A stretch of DNA of 50,631 nt from an uncultured Neomegalonema sp. (GCA_938008165.1 CALLLP010000001.1:131585-182215), one strand, 5' to 3'; shown: positions 24,669 to 33,849, counted from the first letter of the stretch. A program made the numbers and translations. The notes: generated by a model not told the origin, from the letters alone.

Positions 24669-26852
24669 ATGCGCAAAGATTTGGCAATTGTTATTCTGCT
24701 TGTCGCCATCATTGCGTTGATGATTATACCGCTCAATCAGATGATGATTGACGTGTTGCTGGCCCTGAATATCACCTTTTCCATAATTCTTCTTTTGGTT
24801 GCAATATATCTTAAAAGCCCGTCGGATTTTTCGACTTTTCCCTCCATCATCCTGCTTGGCACAGCTTTTCGGCTTGCGCTGTCGGTCGGTACGACGCGAT
24901 TGATCCTTGCGGATGCGGATGGGGGTCAGATCATTCAGTCCTTTGGCGATTTCATGGTCGATGGCTCCATCGCCATCGGCTTCGTCATCTTTCTCGTCAT
25001 CACGGTCGTGCAGTTCCTTGTGGTCACCAAGGGTGCGGAGCGTGTGGCCGAAGTCGGTGCCCGCTTTGCCCTCGATTCGATGCCGGGCAAACAGATGAGC
25101 ATCGATGCGGAGGCGCGCACCGGCGATCTGGACGCCGATCAGGCACGGGCCGCCCGCAAAAAACTTGACCAGAGCGGTCAGTTCTTTGGCGCGATGGACG
25201 GCGCGATGAAGTTTGTGAAGGGCGACGCCATTGCGGGCCTGATTATCATCTGCATCAACCTGTTGGGCGGTATTGCGGTCGGCGTTACCGTGCATGGCTT
25301 TGGTTTTGGCGAGGCGGTCAGAACCTTTTCTCTGCTGACTGTCGGGGATGGTCTGGTCGCCCAGCTTCCCGCAATCCTGATGGCGCTCTGCGCGGGGATT
25401 ATCGTCACGCGGGTCGAGAAGGCCAATAGAGATGACCTCGGCACCGAAATCTTCGACCAACTCGCGACGGATTTCCGCGTGCCGTTGATTGCGGCGGGAA
25501 TCGTGTTCCTCGTTGGTTTTATTCCCGGATTTCCTACGCTGGTCTTTACGGGCCTGTCTGCGACATTGCTCATAATCGGGTTCAGACTACGCAAGCTCGC
25601 CGCGACTCGCGAAGCCGATGTCGCCATTGCCGCCATTGCGGAGGAGGCCGCGCGGGATGAGATGGTGGTATCGAGCAGACTGGTTCTTGCCATCGGAAGC
25701 CAGCTTGCCAAGACGATCGATCAGGACCGTGCGGTCAAGATGATCGATGCCGATTTCAGGGCCTTTTGCGAGACCAGCGGTGTTCCCTTCGCCCGCCCCG
25801 GCTTTATCGTTTCGGATAAGATCGCTCCATTGGGATGTTCCGTTCAGCTGGACGGTGTCGCCCTGTTCAAATGCCAGATCCCCGAACGCCATGTTTTCGT
25901 GGAGGATGCCGATCTAGTAAGCGATATCCGCCATCCGGATTACGCGCTGAACAGTGAAGTCTTGTCAGGCGCATGGGTGCCATTGAACTCTGTGCCCGAA
26001 TTGGCGGAGCGCGCGATCGCTCATCAGACCATCGAGCAGGTCTGTGCCGATCTCGCATGTGGGTTCTACCAGCATAATATCGGCGAGTTGTTCACCATCC
26101 CCGTATTCGAGCAAATGCATAAAGCGCTGCACGAGGCCGAACCCGAAGCGATGAAACGCATCGATGATGAGGTCAGCGAAACGGCGCTCTACAAGATTTT
26201 GAAGATGCTGTTGGAAGAGGGCGTTCCGATGTCATCCTATGGCCTGTTCACCAATGCCTTGCATTACTGGGTCGCCGTCTCGGATAAGCCGGATTACAAA
26301 ACCTTGGCGGAATGCGTGCGCGGATCGATGAAGCGGCAATTATGCGAGCGTATCTCACTCTCACAGGATGTGCTGGGCTTGGCCATGATCAGCCCGGAAA
26401 TCGAGGCACTGGCACGGGAAACGATCTCTCAACTGGATAGCAAGCTGCCCGATGAGATCACTGCCAGCACATTCATGCCCCGGCATGAAGGACAGATACT
26501 CGTCGCTAATCTGCAACCGCTCGTTCAGCTTCAACGTTCGGGCAAGAAGCAGGTTGCCTTGGTTATTTCCGCCGATCTTCGCCGGTACATGGGCAATTTT
26601 CTGGCCTTGCATGGTGTGCATCTGCCAATCCTTGCGCCCCATGAAGTTTCGCAGGAAATTCCCTGCCTGCCGATCACGCTGGTCACACTGGCAGAACCTG
26701 TCGTCCTTCGCTTCCCCGATGGGGCGGAAGAGGGCCAGGATATCGAATATTTCGGTACTTTTGACCCGGATCAAGCGCAGCAGCGCAATGCGCGGACCAA
26801 GAAGCAGGACGCAGCGAAAGCAAAACCGGGCCGGACCCGTCGGAGAGCGTAA
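24669..26852 (+). CDS. sctV: T3SS export gate protein SctV (YscV/RhcV)
   Basis: 727 residues, FlhA/YscV family. The N-terminal ~330 residues have about eight membrane segments with the FHIPEP-type region (PSDFSTFPSIILLGTAFRLA, then FVVTKGAERVAEVGARFALD-like: VVTKGAERVAEVGARF, and DAEARTGDLDADQARAARK). The C-terminal cytoplasmic domain forms the nonameric ring that docks chaperone-substrate complexes. Length is slightly above the usual 690-710 because of a basic C-terminal tail. Plus strand, opposite to the other sct genes. Confidence 0.95.
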   Translation: MRKDLAIVILLVAIIALMIIPLNQMMIDVLLALNITFSIILLLVAIYLKSPSDFSTFPSIILLGTAFRLALSVGTTRLILADADGGQIIQSFGDFMVDGSIAIGFVIFLVITVVQFLVVTKGAERVAEVGARFALDSMPGKQMSIDAEARTGDLDADQARAARKKLDQSGQFFGAMDGAMKFVKGDAIAGLIIICINLLGGIAVGVTVHGFGFGEAVRTFSLLTVGDGLVAQLPAILMALCAGIIVTRVEKANRDDLGTEIFDQLATDFRVPLIAAGIVFLVGFIPGFPTLVFTGLSATLLIIGFRLRKLAATREADVAIAAIAEEAARDEMVVSSRLVLAIGSQLAKTIDQDRAVKMIDADFRAFCETSGVPFARPGFIVSDKIAPLGCSVQLDGVALFKCQIPERHVFVEDADLVSDIRHPDYALNSEVLSGAWVPLNSVPELAERAIAHQTIEQVCADLACGFYQHNIGELFTIPVFEQMHKALHEAEPEAMKRIDDEVSETALYKILKMLLEEGVPMSSYGLFTNALHYWVAVSDKPDYKTLAECVRGSMKRQLCERISLSQDVLGLAMISPEIEALARETISQLDSKLPDEITASTFMPRHEGQILVANLQPLVQLQRSGKKQVALVISADLRRYMGNFLALHGVHLPILAPHEVSQEIPCLPITLVTLAEPVVLRFPDGAEEGQDIEYFGTFDPDQAQQRNARTKKQDAAKAKPGRTRRRA

Positions 26853-26883
26853 CGCACAGCCCGAAAGGGTGTCGACAAAGCGC

Positions 26884-27270
26884 TTATGCCCGATGGACCG
26901 GCCTTGGACGCCCCGCATTATCGAGGGCGACGAAGGTAAAGCGGGCATCGGTGACTTTCTCCCGATGATCGCCGTCGCGGCTGCGGCGCCATGCCTCGAC
27001 ATGGATGGCCATCGATGTGCGACCCATCCGTTCGAGATCGGCGTAGAGCGATACTTCATCTCCGACAAAGACGGGATTGAGGAACTTGATCGCTTCCACA
27101 GCCACCGTCGCGCTGCGTCCGCGCGAGGTGCGAGCGGCGAGGTTGCCCGCCGCAAGATCCATTTGTGCCATGAGCCAGCCGCCGAAGATGTCGCCCGCCG
27201 GATTGGTATCGGCGGGCATCGCGATGGTGCGGATAACCGGCTCTCTATCCGGCGGCAGGTCCTGCATCAT
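26884..27270 (-). CDS. Acyl-CoA thioesterase (hot-dog fold, YciA-like)
   Basis: 128 residues. Hydrolyses acyl-CoA thioesters in the cytoplasm. Typical segments: MPADTNPAGDIFGGWLMAQMD (Asn and Asp active-site region), VAVEAIKFLNPVFVGDEVSLY and VTDARFTFVALD. The ATG at 27270 overlaps the stop of the TRAP large permease gene by 4 bases (ATGA), so it is coupled to the transporter and may act on CoA esters of the imported acid. Convergent with sctV, 31-bp gap. Confidence 0.88.
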   Translation of the reverse strand: MMQDLPPDREPVIRTIAMPADTNPAGDIFGGWLMAQMDLAAGNLAARTSRGRSATVAVEAIKFLNPVFVGDEVSLYADLERMGRTSMAIHVEAWRRSRDGDHREKVTDARFTFVALDNAGRPRPVHRA

Positions 27271-28673
27271 CCGGCAATCAGGCTCGGAAGCCATAGCACG
27301 ATACCGGGGAAGGCGATCAGACCGGCGATGGTCAGAGCATCGGCGACGAAGAAGGGAGACGCGCCCTTGAAGACGTCCTGCACGGTGACTTCGGGGCGAA
27401 CCCCGGCGACAACGAAGCAGTTGAGACCGATTGGCGGGGTGATGAGGCATAGCTCGGCCATCTTCACCACCAAAATCCCGAACCACACCGCGCACATCGT
27501 GCCCGACATGCCAAAGGTGCTGTCTGCCGCCGAGACGTATTCTCCACCGTTCAGCGCCATGACCGCCGGATAGACGACCGGCAGTGTCAGAAGCAACATT
27601 CCGATCGCATCCATAAACATGCCAAGGATAGCATAGGCGAGCAAAATGCAGATCAGTGTCAGCATCGGGCTTTGATCCAGCGACGTGATCCAGTCGGAGA
27701 ACGCGCCGGGCAGATCGGCAAAACCCAGAAACCGGACATAGATCAACACGCCCCAGATGATCGTGAAGATCATCACGGACAGTTTCGCACTTTCCAGCAA
27801 GGCGCTTTTGAGCTGTGGCCAGCGCATTCCATTCCAGAATGCCATGCACAGCACGACAAAGGCCCCCAGCGCGCCGCCTTCGGTCGGTGTGCCCCAGGCA
27901 TCGCCGCCAAATGGATTGTAGATAAAGAGGATAATCAGCAGCACAACCAAGAAAATCGGCATGGCCGGGGGCAGGGAGACGAGCCGCTCGCGCCATGTAT
28001 ACCCCCCAACGGGCGGGCCGAAATTCTTGAACACCAACGCCATGCCGACGATCAGGGCGGCATAGATGACCGCCGAGAACATGCCGGGAATGAAGCCTGC
28101 CAGCAGCAACTTGCCGACATCCTGCTCGACGATAATCGCATAGATCACGAGAATCGCAGAAGGCGGAATGAGCGAGGCCAATGTGCCCCCCGCCGCCACG
28201 ACTCCGGCGGCAAACCGCTTGTCATAGCCCTGCTCCAGCATCTCGGGGATGGCGATGCGGGCGAAGACAGCCGATGTCGCGACCGATGCGCCCGACACGG
28301 CGGCAAATCCGGCGGTGGCAAAGACGGTCGAGACGGCAAGCCCCCCCGGCAACCACCCGACCCAGCGTTTCGCCGCCTCGAACAATGCCTTGGTCAGACC
28401 GGCATAATAGGCGAGATAGCCGATCAGGATGAATGTCGGGATCAGGGAGAGGGCCTGACTGGAAATCTTGGAATGGGGCACTTGCCCGGCGGTCTTGGTC
28501 GCGACCGTCAGCGCCCAGCCGAATTGCGAGGGGTCATAGCCCTTCTTGGCCCAGAAGATCCAGATCAGGCCGACCAGCCCCGCCAAGGCGGTCGCGAAGG
28601 CCACCCGCATCCCGAAGATCACCAGCACCAACATTGCGCCAGTAACCCAAATTCCGATTTCGATGGGTTCCAT
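27267..28673 (-). CDS. TRAP transporter large permease (DctM family), system 2
   Basis: 468 residues, about twelve membrane segments. Motifs: FILIGYLAYYAG, FAAVSGASVATSAVFARIAIPEM-type region (GFAAVSGASVATSAVF), GTLASLIPPSAILVIYAI and LITPPIGLNCFVVAG. Its start overlaps the dctQ stop by one base (TGATG). Distinct in sequence from system 1, so the two are not recent duplicates. Confidence 0.93.
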   Translation of the reverse strand: MEPIEIGIWVTGAMLVLVIFGMRVAFATALAGLVGLIWIFWAKKGYDPSQFGWALTVATKTAGQVPHSKISSQALSLIPTFILIGYLAYYAGLTKALFEAAKRWVGWLPGGLAVSTVFATAGFAAVSGASVATSAVFARIAIPEMLEQGYDKRFAAGVVAAGGTLASLIPPSAILVIYAIIVEQDVGKLLLAGFIPGMFSAVIYAALIVGMALVFKNFGPPVGGYTWRERLVSLPPAMPIFLVVLLIILFIYNPFGGDAWGTPTEGGALGAFVVLCMAFWNGMRWPQLKSALLESAKLSVMIFTIIWGVLIYVRFLGFADLPGAFSDWITSLDQSPMLTLICILLAYAILGMFMDAIGMLLLTLPVVYPAVMALNGGEYVSAADSTFGMSGTMCAVWFGILVVKMAELCLITPPIGLNCFVVAGVRPEVTVQDVFKGASPFFVADALTIAGLIAFPGIVLWLPSLIAG

Positions 28674-29341
28674 CAGACATTCCCCCGCTTGGCATCATCC
28701 GTGGAGAGCCTGTCCGCATCATCCGACACCGCCAGCGCCTCGCGCGCGGCCTGTTCCGCCGGTGTTTCGATAAAGGGCACGCCGATGGGGCTTGTGCTTC
28801 CGCTGCGCAGGGCGCGGGAATAGGCAATCAGTTGCAGGATCAGGCGTAGCGACAGAACGCCGAACGCGACCGGCACAATCAACTTTGCGGGCCATAGCGG
28901 CAGGGCAATATCCATCGAACTGTCATTCGACCACATCGGCATTTCCAGTCCAAAGCTGCGCTGAAAATGCGCCCATGATCCCCAGACCAGCAGCAACATC
29001 AGGATCAGGACAAAAAATGTTGTGATAAATTCCACGAGCCACAAGGCGCGCCCGCGCAGCAGGCCGACGATCATATCCATGCGGATATGCCCCCCTTCGC
29101 GCTGAACATAGGATACGCCCATGAATGCGATCAGAGGCATCGCTTGCTCGATCCAGTCGACATAGCCGGGCAGGGGGGCATTGAAGAAATTGCGCCCCGA
29201 AACAGAAAACACGGCCAGTAGCATCAGCGACAGTACCGCCAATCCACTGATAAGCGCCAAGACACGCTCGATAGAAAACAGCGTGCGGTCCCATTGACTG
29301 AGACGTGAATGGTCCGTCAGGACCGTACCGGAAGCGGCCAT
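28673..29341 (-). CDS. TRAP transporter small permease (DctQ family), system 2
   Basis: 222 residues, with four membrane segments in residues about 28-180 and a longer than usual, polar C-terminal tail of about 40 residues. PGYVDWIEQAMPLIAFMGVSY and GGHIRMDMIVGLL are typical. Follows dctP after a 77-bp gap that contains a strong hairpin. Confidence 0.88.
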   Translation of the reverse strand: MAASGTVLTDHSRLSQWDRTLFSIERVLALISGLAVLSLMLLAVFSVSGRNFFNAPLPGYVDWIEQAMPLIAFMGVSYVQREGGHIRMDMIVGLLRGRALWLVEFITTFFVLILMLLLVWGSWAHFQRSFGLEMPMWSNDSSMDIALPLWPAKLIVPVAFGVLSLRLILQLIAYSRALRSGSTSPIGVPFIETPAEQAAREALAVSDDADRLSTDDAKRGNV

Positions 29342-29377
29342 GGACTATCCCCCTTTTGTCCGATGAGAAAACACAAA

Positions 29378-29403
29378 GGCGGCGCGGAAATACCCGCGCC
29401 GCC
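29378..29403. terminator. Intercistronic hairpin between dctP2 and dctQ2
   Basis: A perfect 10-bp GC stem (GGCGGCGCGG with CCGCGCCGCC, 6-base loop); on the minus strand TTTGTGTTTT follows. Likely an attenuator or 3' mRNA stabiliser that keeps binding protein levels above those of the membrane subunits. Confidence 0.7.
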
Positions 29404-29418
29404 ATCGTCAGGGGAAGA

Positions 29419-30429
29419 TCACTTATTGGCGATCAATGCAATCGCCGTATCGTAGAGCTCCTGCGCAGGCAGGCCGCGTTTGGTGTTCTCGGCCACCCAT
29501 TCCGCCGCTGCCGGACCCGCGACCCGCTCGCGGAAATCGGTAAGGGCCGCATCGCTGTAGCTGACACGGGTGATGCCGCGTTCTTCCAGCGCCGGACCCC
29601 AAGCAACCATCGTTTTCTGGTTGTAATTGGCGATGTAGTGGTCCAGCGCCTCCGCAACCGAGCCGGTCAGGATCGTGCGATGCTCATCCGACAGGCTGGC
29701 GAGCGCATCGCTGTTGACAACGACAGGGCAATTGACGGTGCCGGGGTTGAGGTTGGTCGTCCACCATTTGCCTGTCTCGATCGTGCCGAAGGACATATGT
29801 GCATGGGGGGCAAAGGCGACAGCCTTGACAACGCCGCTATCCAGAGCCTGACGCACTTCGGAGGCGCTCATGGAGGTTGGTACGGCATTGATGGCGCTCA
29901 TCGCCTTGCCGATGCCGCCCGTCGCGCGGACTGTCAGGCCCTCGTAGGAGGCCAGTGTTTTCGGGGCTTCGCCCACGCCGACGATATTATACTGGGGCAG
30001 GGGAGAAGGCATCAGCAACGTCGCGTTCCATCGTGCCAGATCGCTGACAACGGCGGGGTGACGATACAGTGCCTCACTGATTCGACGCTCATCTTCCAGT
30101 GTTTCGACGCCGAGGAAAGGAAGCTCAAGCACGGTGATCGAGGGGTTCTTGTCGCGGTGATATCCCGCGCAGAACTGCGCCATCTCGAATGCGCCGATGC
30201 TGATTCCATCGAGGTTTTCGCGGTTTTTCGACAGGCCGCCATAGGAGATGTTGAGCGTGAACTCGCCATTGCTCTTGGCATCGACCAATTCGGCCAGTTT
30301 CTCGACATGCTCGGTAAATGCACGGCGCTTGCCCCACAGGGACACATTCCACTCGACCGCCATGGCTTCACCGGCAAAGGCCGCCATGGTGGTGGTGAGA
30401 ATAGCTGTTTTAATGAACGATTTTGGCAT
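29419..30429 (-). CDS. TRAP transporter substrate-binding protein (DctP family), system 2
   Basis: 336 residues. Signal peptide MPKSFIKTAILTTTMAAFAG ending near AMAV. Periplasmic DctP fold: YEGLTVRATGGIGKAMSAIN holds the conserved Arg that binds the substrate carboxylate, with MSASEVRQALDSGVVKAVAF after it. A GGGAGG ribosome-binding site lies ahead of the ATG. Adjacent dctB/dctD suggests it is induced by its own substrate, probably an organic acid. Confidence 0.93.
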   Translation of the reverse strand: MPKSFIKTAILTTTMAAFAGEAMAVEWNVSLWGKRRAFTEHVEKLAELVDAKSNGEFTLNISYGGLSKNRENLDGISIGAFEMAQFCAGYHRDKNPSITVLELPFLGVETLEDERRISEALYRHPAVVSDLARWNATLLMPSPLPQYNIVGVGEAPKTLASYEGLTVRATGGIGKAMSAINAVPTSMSASEVRQALDSGVVKAVAFAPHAHMSFGTIETGKWWTTNLNPGTVNCPVVVNSDALASLSDEHRTILTGSVAEALDHYIANYNQKTMVAWGPALEERGITRVSYSDAALTDFRERVAGPAAAEWVAENTKRGLPAQELYDTAIALIANK

Positions 30430-30641
30430 TGAAGCCTCCCAAGCTACATTTTTGTTTGTTGTGGATGACCCGAAGCTACGGAGGGTGTGACACTTGCGCT
30501 ATGAACTAATCCGCGCGAGGGGGAGGGGCTGCCTTGCGGATTTCCGCAGGCTCGATCCATGGCCCGGCCCCATGGGGATCGAGCAGCGCTCAGGAGCGCA
30601 TTTCTCCATTTTACTGGCTCTTAAACCGGATGGATAATGCC

Positions 30642-31985
30642 TTAGAGCAGGGCGTCTTTATCGAGACCGAGCTTCACGACTTTTTCGTTCAATGTTCGCC
30701 GTCCGATGCCGAGGGCATCGGCCACCGCATCCATCCGCCCGCCATGGGCAACGATGGCGCGTCCGACGATTTCACGCTCGAAAGCCGCCGTCGCTTCGCG
30801 CAATGTGCCGGGAAAGCCTCCTGCTTCCGGCTCGCGGCGCAGCGCCTCGATCACCGATCCGCGCCCATATCGTGCGGAAAGGACACGGCGCTCAGCGACA
30901 TGGCGCAGCTCGCGCACATTGCCGGGCCAGTCATGGGACAAGAGCGCCGACAAATCCTCCGAAGTGACCATAGGGGGCGGCGTTTCGTAGAGCGTGGCGA
31001 ATTCCGTCAGGAACCGCTCGAATAACAGCGGAATATCTTCCCACCGCTCGCGCAGGGTCGGCAGGTCGAGAATCATGGTGTTGACCCGATAATAGAGGTC
31101 GGCGCGGAATCGCCCCGCCTCCACCTCCGCATCCAATGGCGCATTGGTTGCGCAGACAAGTCGCAGGGATACGGAAACCGGCTCCGACCCGCCAACGGGG
31201 ACCGTTTCGCGCGTCTCGATGGCGCGCAGCAGGGTTCTTTGTTGATCCGCGGCAAGCGTGGCGATTTCGTCGAGGAACATCGTGCCGCCCCGCGCCCGCT
31301 CGAATGTGCCCGGTCCCCCTTCCACGCTGCCAAACATGAACCGCTCGAAATCACCGGGAGCCACCGCCGCGCAGCTGACCGCGATAAAGGGTTCGTCGGC
31401 GCGGGTGCTCAGATCGTGCAGGGCGCGGGCGACGACTTCCTTGCCCGTGCCCGTCTCGCCCTGCAACAGCACCGAGACATTCGCATCGCCCAGTTCCAGT
31501 ACCTGCCTGCGCACGGTGCGGATCGCCGCCGTTTCGCCCAGTAATACCCGGTCCAGCCCCGATAACTCGGTCAGGCGCGAGCGCAACCGTTCGCCCTCCA
31601 GACTCAGGCGGTGCCGTTCTGCCGCGTTTTGCAGCAATTTGAGCAAGCGGCGCGCGTCATAGGGTTTTTCGAGAAAGCTATACGCCCCCAACCCCATCGC
31701 TTCGACGGCCATGGGAATATCGCCATGGGCCGAAATCAGCACGACGGGAGGGGCGTCCTGTCCGTTCCAGTCGCGCAGAAGCGTCAGCCCGTCTTTCCCC
31801 GGCATCCTCACATCACTCAGGATCACATCCGGGCGCAGGCGATCCGCGATGACACCGAGGCGCTCGGCACGATCCAGCACCTCGACCCGCCATCCCGCCG
31901 CGCCAAGCAACTCGCGCAGGGAATCGCGCATCGTGCGGTCGTCGTCGATGACGACAATGCGAAAGGGATCGTCGGTTTCAGGCAT
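30642..31985 (-). CDS. DctD-type response regulator with degenerate GAFTGA loop
   Basis: 447 residues: receiver domain (phospho-acceptor Asp58 in VILSDVRMPG), AAA+ domain (Walker A GETGTGKE, Walker B GGTMFLDE) and a Fis-type helix-turn-helix at the end (VADALGIGRRTLNEKVVKLG). Sigma-54 activators contact the polymerase through the GAFTGA loop. Here the matching stretch (residues 218-228) reads FGSVEGGPGTF and is shortened by about ten residues. The protein may therefore not work with sigma-54. It overlaps dctB by 8 bases; both precede dctP2 and should regulate the second TRAP system. Confidence 0.88.
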   Translation of the reverse strand: MPETDDPFRIVVIDDDRTMRDSLRELLGAAGWRVEVLDRAERLGVIADRLRPDVILSDVRMPGKDGLTLLRDWNGQDAPPVVLISAHGDIPMAVEAMGLGAYSFLEKPYDARRLLKLLQNAAERHRLSLEGERLRSRLTELSGLDRVLLGETAAIRTVRRQVLELGDANVSVLLQGETGTGKEVVARALHDLSTRADEPFIAVSCAAVAPGDFERFMFGSVEGGPGTFERARGGTMFLDEIATLAADQQRTLLRAIETRETVPVGGSEPVSVSLRLVCATNAPLDAEVEAGRFRADLYYRVNTMILDLPTLRERWEDIPLLFERFLTEFATLYETPPPMVTSEDLSALLSHDWPGNVRELRHVAERRVLSARYGRGSVIEALRREPEAGGFPGTLREATAAFEREIVGRAIVAHGGRMDAVADALGIGRRTLNEKVVKLGLDKDALL

Positions 31986-33750
31986 CGTCACCGCCCTCGC
32001 TCTTTCCCGCGCGGAAGACGATCTCGACGATTGCCCCTTCACAATCGTTGCGAGACCGCATGCGCAATTCCGCTTCGTGCTCTCGCAGGATGGCCGCCGA
32101 TATGGCAAGGCCAAGGCCCATGCCATCGCCGGAAGGGCGCGTTGTGTAGAAGGGTTCCGTCATGGTGTCGATATCCGCCTCTCCGAATCCTTCACCCGTA
32201 TCACGTACGATCAGGACCGGCCGCCCCTCATCGTTCGCTTGCAGCAGAATGTCGAGCCGCTTCTCCTCCCGTTCCACCATGGCGGCGACGGCGTTGCGCA
32301 TCAGATTGACCACCACCTGTTCGAGCCGGTGGGCATTGCCGTCGACCCATGGATGCGGCGCCGTGCAGCGAAAGCTATAGGCGATACTGGCGCTGTCGAG
32401 GTCATGGGCCATCAGCGTATGTGCCGATCCAACGACAACGCGCAGATCCACCGGCTCGAAATCCTGCTCGCCCGGACGGGAGAAATCTCGCAATTGTGCG
32501 GTGGTGCGCTCCATGCGCCGGATAACGCCCTCAATCTGTGGAATCAGCGGGTCGTCGCGTCGCGTTGGGTTGAATTCGGCGGCCGCAAGATAGTTGCGCA
32601 TGGCGGAGAGGGGCTGGCCCAGCTCATGCGTCACGGTCGCCGACAATTCGCCCAGCGCGGCAAGTCTGCTGGCTTTGGCCAGACTGTGCTGGGCCGCACG
32701 CAGGGCGCTTTCCGCAGCTTGACGCTCGGCCACTTCGTCGCGCAGGCGCAGGTTCAGCGCGTTGAGCTTTGCCTCCTCCTCCTGCGAGGCGGTGAGCGCC
32801 ACGCGCATCCGGGATGTGCGCACGAAGATTTGGGCGAGGGTCAGCGCCCCCAGAATGGCCAGAAACAAGGCGACCGGAACAAGCGCCTGACGGGTCACGC
32901 CCGCCGCATCGGCCACGATATGCACCGTCCAGTCGGATCGGGACAGGTGCCGGGAAACGTAGAGAACGCGCATGCCGTTCAGCACCGCTGCCGTTTCATC
33001 CCGTGCTTGCCAGGCCAAGGGATCGAGCGATTGGGTGCCGAATTGCCGTTGCGCCGTGATCCGGTCGCGCGTTTCTGGGGTCAGCATCTGCATCGTGCGA
33101 TAGGTGAGCGCGGGGTCCGAGGACAGAACAACGACCCCTTCTCCGTTGGTTACCATCACTTGCTCTCCGCCGGTTCGCCATCGCTCGACCAGAGGGGACA
33201 GGTCGAGTTTGACCGCCACGGCACCGGCGATTTCCTTCGTATCCCTGATCGGTGCGGCAAAGAAATATCCGGGGCGCGAGGTCGTGGCCCCGATGGCAAA
33301 GAATTCTCCCCGTGCTCCGCGCATTGCGGCCTGAAAATAGGGGCGGAAGCCATAATTCTGGCCTAGAAAAGTGACCGTCTGCCGATGATTGGAGGCTGCG
33401 ACCGTCAGTCCAGCGCGGTCCATGACATAGAGCGCCTCAACACCCATTTCCTGCGCCATGCGCGCCAACCAGTCGCTCGTTGCGACCGAGGCGTCTTCCG
33501 GGGCGGTCTTGATAATGGGGATCTGGCTCAGCAAGAGCGGAAAATGCGCGAACCGCTCCAGCGTATCGACCAATGCGGTGCCGTAGAGGGCGGCCTGTTG
33601 ATCGAGTCTGGCGATCTCGCGCGTCTGATAATGCCGTGTCGACACCCAAAAGATCGCGACCGTCGCGCCGAGGAGAAGCAGCGCAACAATCATCCAGCGA
33701 TGGATCTTGATTCCAGCAAATGACGGAAATGCAGCCATTTCGGTACGCAT
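31978..33750 (-). CDS. DctB-type sensor histidine kinase
   Basis: 590 residues from the ATG at 33750. Membrane helices at about 19-37 and 289-310 bracket a periplasmic double-Cache-like sensor (YGFRPYFQAAMRG, FFAAPIRDTKEIAG). Then a coiled coil (EEEAKLNALNLRLRDEVAER), the phospho-acceptor H375 in TVTHELGQPLSAM, and the ATPase boxes VVVNLMRNAVAAM, DTGEGF and PFYTTRPSGDGMGLGLAI. The usual partner of DctD for sensing C4-dicarboxylates; the exact ligand is unknown. A TTG nine bases upstream could also start the gene. Confidence 0.92.
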   Translation of the reverse strand: MRTEMAAFPSFAGIKIHRWMIVALLLLGATVAIFWVSTRHYQTREIARLDQQAALYGTALVDTLERFAHFPLLLSQIPIIKTAPEDASVATSDWLARMAQEMGVEALYVMDRAGLTVAASNHRQTVTFLGQNYGFRPYFQAAMRGARGEFFAIGATTSRPGYFFAAPIRDTKEIAGAVAVKLDLSPLVERWRTGGEQVMVTNGEGVVVLSSDPALTYRTMQMLTPETRDRITAQRQFGTQSLDPLAWQARDETAAVLNGMRVLYVSRHLSRSDWTVHIVADAAGVTRQALVPVALFLAILGALTLAQIFVRTSRMRVALTASQEEEAKLNALNLRLRDEVAERQAAESALRAAQHSLAKASRLAALGELSATVTHELGQPLSAMRNYLAAAEFNPTRRDDPLIPQIEGVIRRMERTTAQLRDFSRPGEQDFEPVDLRVVVGSAHTLMAHDLDSASIAYSFRCTAPHPWVDGNAHRLEQVVVNLMRNAVAAMVEREEKRLDILLQANDEGRPVLIVRDTGEGFGEADIDTMTEPFYTTRPSGDGMGLGLAISAAILREHEAELRMRSRNDCEGAIVEIVFRAGKSEGGDDA

Positions 33751-33793
33751 ATCTTTCAATCACGAGATGATCCACTCTTTATCGAAGTGAATA

Positions 33794-33819
33794 GCCCCGC
33801 ACCATGCGCGGTGCGGGGC
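33794..33819. terminator. Hairpin after the giant gene
   Basis: A perfect 10-bp stem (GCCCCGCACC with GGTGCGGGGC, 6-base loop) about 30 bases beyond the giant gene's stop and 44 bases ahead of dctB. There is no clear T-run on either side, so it may be a weak terminator or mRNA stabiliser. Confidence 0.6.
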
Positions 33820-33849
33820 AGGAACGATCATATTACCGGCTTTTGAATA

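Noticed and set aside
13776..26852. Reading the export genes as part of a flagellar system
   Set aside because: SctJ is a lipoprotein of YscJ type, SctD has an FHA-like cytoplasmic domain, SctK and a secretin N-domain are present, and no flagellar rod, hook or motor genes are seen.
26884..27996. 370-codon version of the thioesterase gene
   Set aside because: The extra N-terminal 240 residues lie out of frame over the TRAP permease and have no homology pattern; the 128-residue form is complete.
30430..30641. Sigma-54 promoter ahead of dctP2
   Set aside because: No stretch on the minus strand satisfied GG-N10-GC with acceptable flanks.
31711..33366. 551-codon plus-strand frame over dctB/dctD
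   Set aside because: Antisense shadow of two clearly recognised genes.
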